Assembly: GCA_029688955.1 (NCBI GenBank)
Contig: JARUKZ010000014.1
Coordinates: 1-64,000 of the forward strand
Length of the DNA: 64,000 nt
From: Chitinispirillales bacterium ANBcel5
GTDB lineage: Bacteria > Fibrobacterota > Chitinivibrionia > Chitinivibrionales > Chitinispirillaceae
Direction: 5' to 3'
This document shows positions 8,328-17,595 of this stretch, piece after piece; within the stretch, counting starts at the first letter, position 1; each line of letters begins with the position of its first letter. The notes beneath the pieces were generated by a model, which made no database searches, was not told where the DNA came from, and was given only the letters and a program-made list of their open reading frames with translations. The position numbers and the translations under genes were made by a program.

Positions 8328-9428
8328 ATGGATTTCTTAAGAGTCCGGGAGTTGGTGGCTGAGCATGGCACACCAACTCTATTTCTATCTAAAAGCAGGC
8401 TTAAAGATAACTACAGAACCCTTAGTGAGGCGCTTCCGGGGGTAGATTTATACTATGCAGTTAAATCAAATGCCCACCCGCAAATACTATCTATTCTCGA
8501 TTCCCAAAACAGTTTTTTTGATGTTTGTTCAAATGGTGAGATCGATTTAATCAAGCAACAGGGGATTTCTGCAACCAGGTGTATACACACTCACCCTATT
8601 AAACGAGACAACGATATTCGCTATGCCCTAAAGTATGGCATCACCGTTTTTGTGGTGGATAACGAGGATGAGTTGCTTAAGTTTCTACCTTACAGGGAAA
8701 ATGTGGAACTGCTTGTGAGGATGAGCATTCAAAACCCGGGATGTTTGGTTAATTTGTCTCATAAATTTGGTGTCGCGCCTGAAGAGACATTCAAACTGAT
8801 CAGAAAAGCACATGAATTGGGTATACGGGTAAAGGGAATAAGTTTTCATACCGGTTCTCAGAACGAGAGTTCGTTAAAGTACATCGAGGCGCTTGAATAT
8901 TGCAGAGATATATGTACCAAGGCTGCTCTTGAAGGAATTAATCTGGAGGTAATCGATATTGGAGGGGGATTTCCTATCAAATATCTGTCTCCGGTTTTAC
9001 CAATGGCCGCATTTTGTCAGCCCATTAACGATTATCTTAGTCGTTATTTTTCTAATTACAGGATAATTGCGGAACCGGGCAGAATACTGAGTGGACCATC
9101 AATGTCTTTGGCTACAAGGATTATGGGACGCTCGTTGAGAAATGGCGTATGGTGGTATTATCTGGATGAAGGGGTGTATGGATCGTTTTCCGGAAAAGTG
9201 TATGATCATGCAGATTATCCCATGTTTGTGGCAAAAGAGGGGCCCAGATACAACTCGGTTCTTGCAGGTCCCACGTGCGATTCTATCGATGTTTTGTATG
9301 AAAATATCAGTTTGCCACTGATGGAAATTGGCGATTTGCTGCTTTTTGAGTCGATGGGAGCGTATACTACGGCCAGTGCATCTGAGTTTAATGGGTTTGA
9401 GAAAGCTAAAGTCGTGGTAGTTGAGTAG
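8328..9428 (+). CDS. Ornithine/lysine-type PLP decarboxylase (fold type III)
   Basis: The 366-aa protein belongs to the alanine-racemase-fold decarboxylases (ornithine, diaminopimelate and carboxynorspermidine decarboxylases). Lys46 in YYAVKSN would hold PLP. SFHTGSQ, DIGGGFP and EPGR are the cofactor-binding loops, and GPTCDSID is the C-terminal catalytic Cys-Asp motif. Its place between two speE genes and its ODC-like length argue for ornithine decarboxylation to putrescine. Dual ornithine/lysine activity is possible, and a carboxynor(spermidine) decarboxylase is less likely given speD. Confidence 0.88.
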   Translation: MDFLRVRELVAEHGTPTLFLSKSRLKDNYRTLSEALPGVDLYYAVKSNAHPQILSILDSQNSFFDVCSNGEIDLIKQQGISATRCIHTHPIKRDNDIRYALKYGITVFVVDNEDELLKFLPYRENVELLVRMSIQNPGCLVNLSHKFGVAPEETFKLIRKAHELGIRVKGISFHTGSQNESSLKYIEALEYCRDICTKAALEGINLEVIDIGGGFPIKYLSPVLPMAAFCQPINDYLSRYFSNYRIIAEPGRILSGPSMSLATRIMGRSLRNGVWWYYLDEGVYGSFSGKVYDHADYPMFVAKEGPRYNSVLAGPTCDSIDVLYENISLPLMEIGDLLLFESMGAYTTASASEFNGFEKAKVVVVE

Positions 9429-9483
9429 ATGAATTATTATATTAGTAATAAGGCAATTGGAATTATAAAGGAGCCTTCCTGGT

Positions 9484-10359
9484 GTGAATAGCAAAATCCA
9501 GTGTTCAGAAGTAAATGAAACCTCCATATGGATTGAAAACCTGGTAAACGGGCGCTCAGGGCTTACGATTAAAGCCAGGCAGTCTGTGTTCTGTGGTTCC
9601 AGTCCATTTCAGAAAATTGAAGTGTATGATACCTACCGTTTTGGCCTGGTATTATGTCTTGGGGGGAGCATTGTTCTTACTGAAAAGGGAAGCGAACCCT
9701 ATAATGAAATGATGGTTCATCCGGCCATGATAATGCACAAAAATCCCCAAACCGTTTGTATTATTGGTGGTGGGGACGGTGGTTGTCTAAAAGAGGTCCT
9801 TAAGTACCAGTGTGTAGAGCGGGTTGTGGTTGTTGAGATCGATGGTTTGGTGAAGGAAACGATTGAAAACTATTTTTCGCAGTTTAAACCAGGTTTTAAA
9901 GACCCCCGAACAGAGGTAATTATAGATGATGGGTATCAGTATCTAAAAAATTCAAGTAACACATTTGATCTGATACTGGTGGATTCCTATGATCCGGGTG
10001 GTCCTGTTCGTTCCCTTGAATCAGCTGACTTTTATAGTTTAGTTGCAAATCGACTGAATAGTGAGGGCTTGGCTGTATTTCAGACCGATTCCCCAATACT
10101 GCGTGAGGAGTTTTTGCGTCGGGCTATTATGAATGTATCATCTCTTTTTGCTCAGTATAAATCCTATATATCGTTTATGCGCACATTTCCTGAAGGAATA
10201 TGTAGTTTTTTAGTAGCCAGTATCCAAAAAGATGGCCTGGATACCTTTTCTCATAAACGGTATGAGCAGATTGGAGATAGTCTTAGGTATTATAATGATG
10301 AAATTCATCGTGGAGCATTTTTGCTACCACAGAACATTCGGACAATCTTACGACCTTAA
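9484..10359 (+). CDS. Second polyamine aminopropyltransferase (SpeE paralogue)
   Basis: The 291-aa protein has the SpeE fold motifs: PYNEMMVHPA, IIGGGDGGCLKEVLKY, VVEIDG, the DSYDPGGP catalytic loop and QTDSP. It diverges clearly from the first copy, with N in place of H in the YHE motif and a shorter C-terminus. It begins at a GTG with AAAGGAG about 9 nt upstream, 55 bp after the decarboxylase. Substrate choice cannot be read from sequence. It could extend spermidine to spermine or thermospermine, or use a different diamine. Confidence 0.9.
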   Translation: MNSKIQCSEVNETSIWIENLVNGRSGLTIKARQSVFCGSSPFQKIEVYDTYRFGLVLCLGGSIVLTEKGSEPYNEMMVHPAMIMHKNPQTVCIIGGGDGGCLKEVLKYQCVERVVVVEIDGLVKETIENYFSQFKPGFKDPRTEVIIDDGYQYLKNSSNTFDLILVDSYDPGGPVRSLESADFYSLVANRLNSEGLAVFQTDSPILREEFLRRAIMNVSSLFAQYKSYISFMRTFPEGICSFLVASIQKDGLDTFSHKRYEQIGDSLRYYNDEIHRGAFLLPQNIRTILRP

Positions 10360-10469
10360 ATGGTTGGTTTTTGTGTAATTAATTGAAAATGAGGCGTATT
10401 GCTAAGGAAATTGGCAGAAAGTATCTTCCGAAGAGATAGATGTTACCTGCCTACTGAAATGAATCTCCC

Positions 10470-10634
10470 ATGACGGAAATAATAAAAATACTCTGGGTAC
10501 TAATTTTTTTAACATTTTCTTTAAATCTCATTTTCATTTGGAGCAAGTTATTCGTAATGAATAAAAAGATGAGGGTAATTAAAGACATTCTCTCTGAGAA
10601 TGAAAAACTCAACAGTAATTACAAAAAGAGTTGA
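10470..10634 (+). CDS. Possible 54-aa membrane protein
   Basis: This short ORF encodes a strongly hydrophobic helix at about residues 6-29 followed by a charged tail (NKKMRVIKDILSENEK). That is the plan of small single-pass membrane proteins. However, I see no clear ribosome binding site before the ATG and recognise no family, so it may be spurious. Confidence 0.3.
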   Translation: MTEIIKILWVLIFLTFSLNLIFIWSKLFVMNKKMRVIKDILSENEKLNSNYKKS

Positions 10635-10847
10635 GTCAACATTCCCTCTATTTTATAATGTTTTGCGATACTATCTCAATCACAGGGCCGGGAAGGCAAT
10701 AAGTAGTTAAACCAAACCCCGCCTGGTATGAAAGGCAGAAAGGAGAGAAGGCAGATAAGGAGTGTTTCATTGTATAAGTATCGGCTACTGTGAAATAGGT
10801 ATACGATCGCACAAATATTATACACCGTTTGCATAAACAATAAACCG

Positions 10848-10892
10848 GGATACACGTGAAAGTATAATGATCAACTAAGAAAAGGTGTATCC
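10848..10892 (+). promoter_or_regulatory. Inverted repeat upstream of the polycationic protein gene
   Basis: The 8-bp arms (10848-10855 and 10885-10892) are perfect reverse complements around a 29-nt spacer, 58 bp before the start codon. It could be an operator or a leader hairpin. There is no T tract, so it is not a typical terminator. Confidence 0.35.
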
Positions 10893-10950
10893 GTAAAAAT
10901 TCAAAGCCTTTATAAGGTAATAACTAAAGAATTATGGAGATATTAATCTT

Positions 10951-11721
10951 ATGGAATCAGCAGCACTAGTATATACAACGTTACTCGTTGTCGTACTGCA
11001 ATTAATTACTATTGCGCTCGTTCTCAGCATAAAAAAGAGACCGGATCGAAATTATAGGGATTCAAAAACAAGACATCCAAAGCATAACAATACTCGCCAG
11101 GAGAAAAGAGGGAATGATTTTCGCAAGAATAAAAAATCACCCCACCATGATAATCGTAAGAAAAGCGGTAATCAGAATTCACAGCAAAAATCTTCTGCAG
11201 TCGATCCGGTAGAAAAATCACTTCGGGATATTAACCTGAAGCTTAAAAATGCCGAACGTGATCAGGAAAATGCACGCCGTCAGATTCAATCCGGAGCATC
11301 AAAAGAGAACCAAAGAAAAGGCAATAGGAAAAACCATAACAAAAATAATGATCAGAACCGAAATCGTCGCTCCAACTGGCAGGAACGCAATAATCGAAAA
11401 GATGGTTCAAAAAAACAGGCTGGTAAACAGGAGGAATCATCTGCGACTCCTCACCAAAAACCAGCTTCAGAGCCTGCGCCAGCAGTGAATAACCCAACTG
11501 ATAGTGGGATAAAGGATGTTCCCGCTTCAGAAGATACACAGCATGGGCGCAAATTTGTGGTCAAACGGCGTCAGATGAAGGATTCTGGTGATACCGAGAC
11601 CCCAACAAGTGATAACTCTTCAGACACCAATTCATCTCAGGACATTTTGTCCGACAAAAATGATGGAGTAACTGAAACAGAAAAAGTGGCTGAAGGTGAG
11701 ATTAAATTTGGACGTCGTTAA
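10951..11721 (+). CDS. Membrane-anchored, disordered polycationic protein
   Basis: The 256-aa product has one N-terminal membrane helix (about 7-27). A long region rich in K, R, N, Q and H follows, with few hydrophobic residues. The only ordered-looking part is a helical core (about 88-112, DPVEKSLRDINLKLKNAERD). The tail is acidic and Ser/Thr-rich but contains two GR-rich patches (HGRKFVVKRRQ, and GEIKFGRR at the very end). The cytoplasmic or periplasmic basic region could contact nucleic acid, lipid or cell wall, but I assign no function. A good intrinsic terminator follows. Confidence 0.75.
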   Translation: MESAALVYTTLLVVVLQLITIALVLSIKKRPDRNYRDSKTRHPKHNNTRQEKRGNDFRKNKKSPHHDNRKKSGNQNSQQKSSAVDPVEKSLRDINLKLKNAERDQENARRQIQSGASKENQRKGNRKNHNKNNDQNRNRRSNWQERNNRKDGSKKQAGKQEESSATPHQKPASEPAPAVNNPTDSGIKDVPASEDTQHGRKFVVKRRQMKDSGDTETPTSDNSSDTNSSQDILSDKNDGVTETEKVAEGEIKFGRR

Positions 11722-11748
11722 TTTGTTATAAAATAAGTTTGAAAATTC

Positions 11749-11781
11749 AAGCCGGGCCCTGATGTGTCCGGCTTTTTTTTT
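11749..11781 (+). terminator. Intrinsic terminator
   Basis: A 7-bp GC-rich stem (AAGCCGG at 11749-11755, CCGGCTT at 11768-11774) runs straight into a tract of nine T residues. This is a classical Rho-independent terminator for the gene ending at 11721. Confidence 0.92.
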
Positions 11782-11906
11782 GTCTCATGCATGAAGCTCA
11801 GGTTTTACCTTTCTATATTAAAATGCCTGATCGGCTGCAGACCCAAAAAGAATTGGTCATTAAAAGTGGAATGGTTTCTGCTTTTGTTCCTAATCAGGGA
11901 GGAAGT

Positions 11907-12659
11907 ATGTATAAAATAGTTCTACTAAGACATGGCGAGAGTACCTGGAATAAAGAGAATCTTTTTACTGGTTGGACAGATGTAGATCTCTCGGACAGAG
12001 GACTCTATGAGGCTAAAGTTGCCGGAGAGGTATTAAAAAAAGAGGGATATACGTTTGATATTGCGTTTACCTCAGTTTTAAAAAGGGCGATAAGGACGTT
12101 GTGGATAGTTTTAGAAGAGATGGATTTGATGTGGATACCGGTCCATCGTTCCTGGCGTCTCAATGAGCGGCATTACGGGGCTCTTCAGGGACTCAATAAG
12201 TCCGAAACTGCACAAAGATACGGAGATGAGCAGGTGCATATCTGGAGACGAAGTTATGATATTAGGCCACCTGAGCTCGAAAGTAGTGATAAAAGGAATT
12301 CGGCTTCAGATCCGCGTTACAAAGATCTTGATCCTGACAGTATTCCCCTTACCGAATGTCTTAAAGATACAGTGCAGCGTTTTTTGCCATACTGGCAGGA
12401 TTTTTTGGTACCCGGTATTAAGGCTGGTAAACGTATCATTATTGCAGCGCACGGAAATAGCCTTCGTGCATTGGTGAAACATCTGGATTCCATAGCCGAT
12501 CAGGATATTCCAAATTTAAATATTCCAACAGGTATCCCACTTGTGTATGAACTTGATGAAGAGTTAAAGCCCATAAGGCATTATTATCTTGGGGATCAGG
12601 AAACAATTCAAAAAGCCACTGAAGCAGTAAGAAACCAGGTAAAAAAAGGTGGTGGTTAA
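11907..12659 (+). CDS. gpmA: 2,3-bisphosphoglycerate-dependent phosphoglycerate mutase
   Basis: The 250-aa enzyme interconverts 3- and 2-phosphoglycerate in glycolysis. It shows the phosphohistidine motif [10 protein letters not shown], then [24 protein letters not shown] and the second catalytic His in [15 protein letters not shown]. With the ATG at 11907 (GGGAGGAAG just upstream) the length is the same as E. coli GpmA. An open frame extending back to 11787 overlaps the region after the terminator and has no ribosome binding site. The stop overlaps the possible start of the next gene. Confidence 0.96.
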   Translation: MYKIVLLRHGESTWNKENLFTGWTDVDLSDRGLYEAKVAGEVLKKEGYTFDIAFTSVLKRAIRTLWIVLEEMDLMWIPVHRSWRLNERHYGALQGLNKSETAQRYGDEQVHIWRRSYDIRPPELESSDKRNSASDPRYKDLDPDSIPLTECLKDTVQRFLPYWQDFLVPGIKAGKRIIIAAHGNSLRALVKHLDSIADQDIPNLNIPTGIPLVYELDEELKPIRHYYLGDQETIQKATEAVRNQVKKGGG

Positions 12660-13056
12660 TGTAGGGGCGCTAAGGTTGAATGTGTTGGGAATTAAACTTC
12701 TGTTTCCATCACTTCAACTTCTTTTCCCGGTGCTTCTTTTTAGTCTCTCCTCAGTTCCGTTAATAGATCCCTACACAGCACAGACCATAACATTTTTAGG
12801 ACTTTTGGCCCTTTGGATTGTAGTGTGGATACTCTACAACCGGAGTACATTAAAATTTGCCACAAAAGTAAAAATAACAGGCTGTTTTATTGTGATTGGT
12901 GAGCTATTATATCTACTACTGAATGTTGCTTCAGTAGTAACAATTATGCTTTTTAATAGGTTTTGGGTTGGCTCAATGGTTTTTTATCCCATTGCTTTAG
13001 TAGTTTTAAAGAAATTGGTCTATGATAACAGGGAATGGTACGGTGCACAGGAGTGA
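12649..13056 (+). CDS. Small multi-pass membrane protein
   Basis: This protein of up to 135 aa has about four hydrophobic segments (roughly residues 15-38, 42-62, 75-100 and 104-120), so it is an integral membrane protein. I recognise no family. The start is uncertain. The GTG at 12649 overlaps the gpmA stop by 11 bp, but TTG 12676 or GTG 12682, which follow GGGG and AAGG tracts, are also plausible and would place it just after gpmA. It is probably co-transcribed with gpmA. Confidence 0.6.
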   Translation: MVVNVGALRLNVLGIKLLFPSLQLLFPVLLFSLSSVPLIDPYTAQTITFLGLLALWIVVWILYNRSTLKFATKVKITGCFIVIGELLYLLLNVASVVTIMLFNRFWVGSMVFYPIALVVLKKLVYDNREWYGAQE

Positions 13057-13077
13057 GGTAAAAATTCACCTCACTCC
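13050..13077. terminator. Hairpin between convergent genes
   Basis: A perfect 10-bp stem (13050-13059 with 13068-13077) encloses an 8-nt loop. It includes the stop codon of the membrane protein gene and lies 10 bp from the stop of the S41 protease on the other strand. There is no long T tract, so it is a likely but not textbook bidirectional terminator. Confidence 0.65.
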
Positions 13078-13086
13078 ATTGATTAT

Positions 13087-14361
13087 CTAATACAGCGAGT
13101 TTCTGATGATACTTAGAGGTACCCCAACTCTTCTGCTCTGGCTTTGATGCAGGAAAAATATTCTTCGTAAATACCTGAATCTTATATCAGAAGTATAACG
13201 GGCCAGATTATTTTCTGCAATTTCTAAAGCAACCTCCAGAGGATCTTCATCCTCCTGTACTTCAACGGTAGGCTCTATTCCTATCATATCGTATGCTACG
13301 CCGTTTGCGGGTTCAAGCATAGCATAGGTTACCACTGCAAGTCCGGATCGTGGAGTAACGCTCAGTGCCTGACCCCTTCCTTTGCCAAAAGTGGTTGAAC
13401 CAACGGATATAATGTCATCTCTGTTTGCGAGTAAAGAGGAAACCAGGATTTCAGAAGCGCTGGCTGTAAATTCATTCACAAGTAAAATAAACTCTCTGTC
13501 AATAGCATTGTTCTGAACATCCAATGCTACCCATGTACTTTCCACAGTTTCACCTTCAACTGTATCGGGTATTAGTCTGCGTTCTCTTGTTTCTACAATT
13601 GGTGTACCGGGTTCCAAAAATTGACTGGTCACAAGTACACAGGGCTCTACCTCTCCACCGGGATTGTCTCTTAGGTCAAGAATGGTTATTTCTGCCCATT
13701 GCGTTTCATTCAGTGCATCTTGAAACTCTTGTGCGGTTCCACCCTCTACTATAGTAGAAGAGAAGAATGAAGAAATATAGATATAGGCAATATTCTCATC
13801 AAGACTATCCACGAAAACGGAAGGGGCTACGAATCGATCCAAAGTAACGGTGATATCTACTGTTTCTGAATTGCGCCTGACAGTAATTGTCACCTGATCA
13901 CCACGCTGACCGTCGATCAGTGGCATAAACTGATCATAAGAGAAGTCTCTTACATCAACCCCATCCACTGCTATTATTGTATCGTTTTCCCTGAGCCCTG
14001 CTTCATCTGCAGGTGATTGAGGAAATACCTCTGTGATTACAAAACCGTTTTCTACAGAATCGATACGTATCCCAAGTCCCACCGAACTGGTGGTAAGCAT
14101 GTCATCTAAATCTTCTCTTTCCCCGGGAGCGTAATAAACCGTATATGGTTCATTTACACTTTCGTACAGCTCAGTTGGTGATTCAAACTGAAACGGTTCT
14201 TCTGGAAGCCGCTCTTGAAATAAAAAGAAAACATTGAGAAAATCCCATGCAAACTCATACTCTACATCTACCTCATTTTGTGGTTGGGTGGGTACGGGAG
14301 CACAGGAGTAAATAAGAAGAGTAAAGAAAAGAACGGATGCTGAATATTTTAAACCGGTCAT
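13087..14361 (-). CDS. S41-family C-terminal processing peptidase, probable lipoprotein
   Basis: The 424-aa protein starts with a signal sequence ending in LIYSC, a lipobox-like site, so it is probably a lipid-anchored envelope protease. A PDZ domain (about 85-170, GLGIRIDSVENGFVI) precedes the S41 catalytic domain. That domain has LDLRDNPGG, the nucleophile region TASASEILVSSLL and the catalytic Lys in TTFGKGRGQ. Start 14361 is chosen because AAAGGAG lies 8 nt upstream; the open frame continues to 14439 without a signal-like beginning. A sigma-54-type promoter lies upstream at 14431-14445. Its targets are unknown. Confidence 0.9.
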   Translation of the reverse strand: MTGLKYSASVLFFTLLIYSCAPVPTQPQNEVDVEYEFAWDFLNVFFLFQERLPEEPFQFESPTELYESVNEPYTVYYAPGEREDLDDMLTTSSVGLGIRIDSVENGFVITEVFPQSPADEAGLRENDTIIAVDGVDVRDFSYDQFMPLIDGQRGDQVTITVRRNSETVDITVTLDRFVAPSVFVDSLDENIAYIYISSFFSSTIVEGGTAQEFQDALNETQWAEITILDLRDNPGGEVEPCVLVTSQFLEPGTPIVETRERRLIPDTVEGETVESTWVALDVQNNAIDREFILLVNEFTASASEILVSSLLANRDDIISVGSTTFGKGRGQALSVTPRSGLAVVTYAMLEPANGVAYDMIGIEPTVEVQEDEDPLEVALEIAENNLARYTSDIRFRYLRRIFFLHQSQSRRVGVPLSIIRNSLY

Positions 14362-14430
14362 GTATTTAACTCCTTTTACAAGATACCCATTACCTTTGGG
14401 TGCAAATAGTGTATATACATAATAATAAGG

Positions 14431-14445
14431 GCAAAGCATATGCCA
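14431..14445 (-). promoter_or_regulatory. Sigma-54 (-24/-12) promoter candidate for the S41 protease
   Basis: Read on the minus strand the site is TGGCA-TATGCT-TTGC, with GG and GC exactly 12 bp apart as sigma-54 requires. Transcription would begin near 14419, about 58 nt before the start codon at 14361. It is one of five matching sites in the window. Confidence 0.6.
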
Positions 14446-14546
14446 CAGTGAAAAAAGAAATAAAACCGATTATAATGGCATACGATTTGTTTTTTAAAAA
14501 GGTGTGTGAGTAGAAATAAAAGAGTTTCAAAAAAGGATTGAATAGT

Positions 14547-17500
14547 ATGTATCACAAATCAATGCTTCTGCTATGTTTTCTTTTGGCTTATTCATTTACA
14601 CAAGCACAGTATTTTGGGCGAAACAAAGTACAGTATCATGTTTTCGATTTTAAAGTACTTGAAACAGAAAACATGGATGTGCATTTTTACCCTTCTCAGC
14701 AGGACGCTGCTACAGATGCTGCAAGAATGCTTGAAAGGTGGAATACACGTTTGGAAAAAATTTTCAGCAGAGGCTTGCCGGATAACCAACCGGTAATTTT
14801 ATACTCAACACATGCTCACTTTCAGCAAACGAATACCATTGGAGGCATGCTGGATCAGACTACAGGTGGTGTCACTGAGGGATTGATGAACAGGGTGATC
14901 CTGCCTTTAACTGGTGTAAACAGTGATAATGATCATGTACTTGGGCATGAACTGGTTCACGCATTTCAGTTTGAGCTGATGAGGGCAAATGAAGCCGGTT
15001 TGGGGAGAATGGGTGAGTTGCCTTTATGGTTTATTGAAGGCATGGCCGAATACCTTTCCCTTGGTAGCCTGTCTCCTCATACTGCAATGTGGATGAGGGA
15101 TGCTGTTTTACGAGATGATGTACCCGATTTTGAGGCCATTGGTACCCACAGACGGTATTTTCCCTATCGCTTCGGTCACGCAATTATTGCTTACATAGGA
15201 GGGGTTTGGGGTGATAGAGCAGTAGGAACTCTATATAATAATGTGTTAACGCATGGCTGGTATGGGGGCTACAGGAGAGCATTGGGTAGTCCTATCGATT
15301 CCGTTTCAAATAGATGGCGTCAATCGGCAGTTAATCATTTTGAGCCAACGCTGCAGGGGAGAGTATCGCCTTTGGATGTAGGCGAAACAGTAATTAATGA
15401 CAATGCCATTAACCTTTCTCCGGTTATCAGTCCTAATGGCTCAAAGTTCGTTTTTATGTCAACTAAAGATATCTTTAGTATCGATCTGTACATTGCAGAT
15501 GCAAAGAGTGGAGCGGTTGATAGAAGACTGGTTAGTTCTCAGACCGATGATCATTTCGATGCACTGAGATTTATAAACTCATCCGGTACATGGTCTCCTG
15601 ATGGGGAAAAACTTGCATTTGTGGTATTTAGAGAAGGTAGAAATGATCTTGCTTTTATTGATGTAAATTCAGCCACTATAGAAACAATCGTTTCAATCGA
15701 AGAGGTAGAAGAAATTACCGGGCTGGCATGGTCTCCTGATGGAAAATACATGGCACTAAGTGGAACCATGGGAGCTGTCAGTAATTTATACCTCTATGAA
15801 ATTGAAACAGATTCCATTTGGAAAATAACCGATGATAAGTTTGCTCAGATTCAGCCTGCATGGGGACCAAATGGAGACGTTATTGCCTACGCAACAGACC
15901 AGGGACCACATAGTGATTTGGAATCACTGTCCTTTGGAAAAAAGCAAATAGCATTGTTTAACATACGCACCGGTAACACAGAAGTGGTTTCTATTGCTCC
16001 GTGGGCTAAACATATAAACCCTCAATTTTCAAAAGACGGAAAAAGTCTCTTTATGATTGCAGATCCCGATGGGGTTAGTGATATATATCGTTATAGCTTT
16101 GAAAACGGGGAGTTTTACCGAGTAACCAATATTGCCACAGGAATTTCCGGTCTTACCGATCTTGCACCCGCGATGTCTTTGTCCTGGGAAACAGAGGAGA
16201 TGTTACTGTCGGTGTTTACTGAAGGTGTGTATAAAATTCAACGATTAAACTCCGATGAGCTGGAAGGTGAAATTTTTAAAGAAAACCGGGAAGATTATAC
16301 AAGAGTTGTTTCTTTGCCACCTCAGTTACGATCCGACTCCACGGTAGATAATTATTTGGTTGAACCTTCAGAGGGACTTGTTGATGCGTCGGAATTCACG
16401 GTAAGAAATTATACCCCACGACTGCGACTGCATCATGTTGGACAGCTTGCGGTTGGTGTTGCTGCTAATCGGTATGGAATGGGTGTAGGTGGAGGAGCAA
16501 GTTTTATCTTCAGTGATATGCTTGGGGATCATATGCTTGGATTGGGATTGCAGATAAATGGCAATATAAACGATATCGCTGCTGAAGGGCTCTATTTGTA
16601 TCAAAGAAGAAGAACTAACTTTGGTCTTAATCTCAGCAGAATCCCTTATCGTTCATCATGGATTAGGGGCGAGAGGGGCAGTGAAGGTGAAGAAACGGTT
16701 GAAGTCTACGAACTGATCCAACAGCGACTTTATGAAAATCGTGCACGGTTGTTTCTTGAGTACCCGTTCTCGATAAACAGAAGGCTTGAATTCACAGGAG
16801 GGTTAACCAGATACAGCTATGATTACTCTGCAGAAGAGTATGTATTTAGGGATGGTATTTTAGATGATCAGAGAGAGGCTCAACTTGACGAGCCCCGCTC
16901 ATTGAACCTGATTCAAAATTCCCTTGGGTTTGTTGGAGACTTCTCGTTCACCGGTTTTACCGGACCCTTGGCCGGAAGACGCTATCGTTATGAATTAGAG
17001 CACACAACCGGAACATTAAACTTTTTAACTGCTATAGCAGATTACCGCCAATACTTTTTTCTTAATCCATTCACAGTAGCATATCGATTTCTTCATTATG
17101 GCAGATATTTGGGAGATTCAGAATCACAGAGGCTTTCACCACTGTTTGTTGGCCTGGAAACTTGGGTAAGGGGCTATAGCTCATTTACCTACGATCTTAG
17201 GGGGTGTGGGGTAGATAATGACTATTCAGAATGTCCTGAATTCGACAGGCTGATAGGTTCAAGAGTCGGTGTGTTTAATCTTGAGTTACGACTTCCCTTA
17301 ATTGGAACAGAGCAGTTTGGGATAATTAACTTTCCATATCTACCTGTAGAACTGGCTGGATTTCTTGATGGGGGGGTTGCCTGGACTGCAGATCAGAGGC
17401 CTGATTTGCGTTGGGAAACCGAAAATATTAATAATAGAGTACCAGTATTTAGTACCGGTGCAGCTGCACGAATAAATATTCTGGGGCTCCTGATTTTACA

Positions 17501-17576
17501 AGTTTATTACGCCCATCCATTTCAGCGCCCTGATTACGGAAGGCACTGGGGATTTGTATTCGCACCGGGTTGGTGA
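14547..17576 (+). CDS. Outer-membrane metalloprotease / TolB-like propeller / beta-barrel protein
   Basis: The 1009-aa protein has a signal peptide (about 1-20). An HExxH metalloprotease-like domain follows (HELVHAFQFE, then a downstream GMAEY glutamate), then a TolB/WD40-like propeller with repeated SPDG motifs (about 285-540). The C-terminal 380 residues are rich in aromatic beta strands resembling an outer-membrane barrel and end in FAPGW. ATG 14547 is preferred over TTG 14538 because AAAAGG lies 10 nt upstream. The order protease, propeller, barrel suggests a surface-anchored peptidase. The substrate is unknown and the barrel assignment is inferred from strand pattern. Confidence 0.8.
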   Translation: MYHKSMLLLCFLLAYSFTQAQYFGRNKVQYHVFDFKVLETENMDVHFYPSQQDAATDAARMLERWNTRLEKIFSRGLPDNQPVILYSTHAHFQQTNTIGGMLDQTTGGVTEGLMNRVILPLTGVNSDNDHVLGHELVHAFQFELMRANEAGLGRMGELPLWFIEGMAEYLSLGSLSPHTAMWMRDAVLRDDVPDFEAIGTHRRYFPYRFGHAIIAYIGGVWGDRAVGTLYNNVLTHGWYGGYRRALGSPIDSVSNRWRQSAVNHFEPTLQGRVSPLDVGETVINDNAINLSPVISPNGSKFVFMSTKDIFSIDLYIADAKSGAVDRRLVSSQTDDHFDALRFINSSGTWSPDGEKLAFVVFREGRNDLAFIDVNSATIETIVSIEEVEEITGLAWSPDGKYMALSGTMGAVSNLYLYEIETDSIWKITDDKFAQIQPAWGPNGDVIAYATDQGPHSDLESLSFGKKQIALFNIRTGNTEVVSIAPWAKHINPQFSKDGKSLFMIADPDGVSDIYRYSFENGEFYRVTNIATGISGLTDLAPAMSLSWETEEMLLSVFTEGVYKIQRLNSDELEGEIFKENREDYTRVVSLPPQLRSDSTVDNYLVEPSEGLVDASEFTVRNYTPRLRLHHVGQLAVGVAANRYGMGVGGGASFIFSDMLGDHMLGLGLQINGNINDIAAEGLYLYQRRRTNFGLNLSRIPYRSSWIRGERGSEGEETVEVYELIQQRLYENRARLFLEYPFSINRRLEFTGGLTRYSYDYSAEEYVFRDGILDDQREAQLDEPRSLNLIQNSLGFVGDFSFTGFTGPLAGRRYRYELEHTTGTLNFLTAIADYRQYFFLNPFTVAYRFLHYGRYLGDSESQRLSPLFVGLETWVRGYSSFTYDLRGCGVDNDYSECPEFDRLIGSRVGVFNLELRLPLIGTEQFGIINFPYLPVELAGFLDGGVAWTADQRPDLRWETENINNRVPVFSTGAAARINILGLLILQVYYAHPFQRPDYGRHWGFVFAPGW

Positions 17577-17595
17577 AATGAAACCACACCCGGGG

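Larger units (their letters stand above)
10360..10950. other. Long intergenic region with one small ORF and an inverted repeat
   Basis: No full-length gene is visible. The stretch holds a possible 54-codon ORF (10470-10634). After it there is a weak hairpin (10638-10643 with 10657-10662), followed by a purine-rich tract at about 10725-10765. An 8-bp inverted repeat (10848-10855 with 10885-10892) lies about 60 bp before the next gene. I recognise no riboswitch family or tRNA here. Confidence 0.5.

Noticed and set aside
10670-10770. A riboswitch (cyclic-di-GMP type) or SRP-like RNA
   Set aside because: Short matches such as CACAGGGC and CCGGGAAGG are present, but the rest of the conserved core and the pairing of these families cannot be found.
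12649-12690. Frameshift or fusion between gpmA and the membrane protein gene
   Set aside because: gpmA has its full normal length and ends cleanly; the overlap is only an uncertainty about the next start codon.
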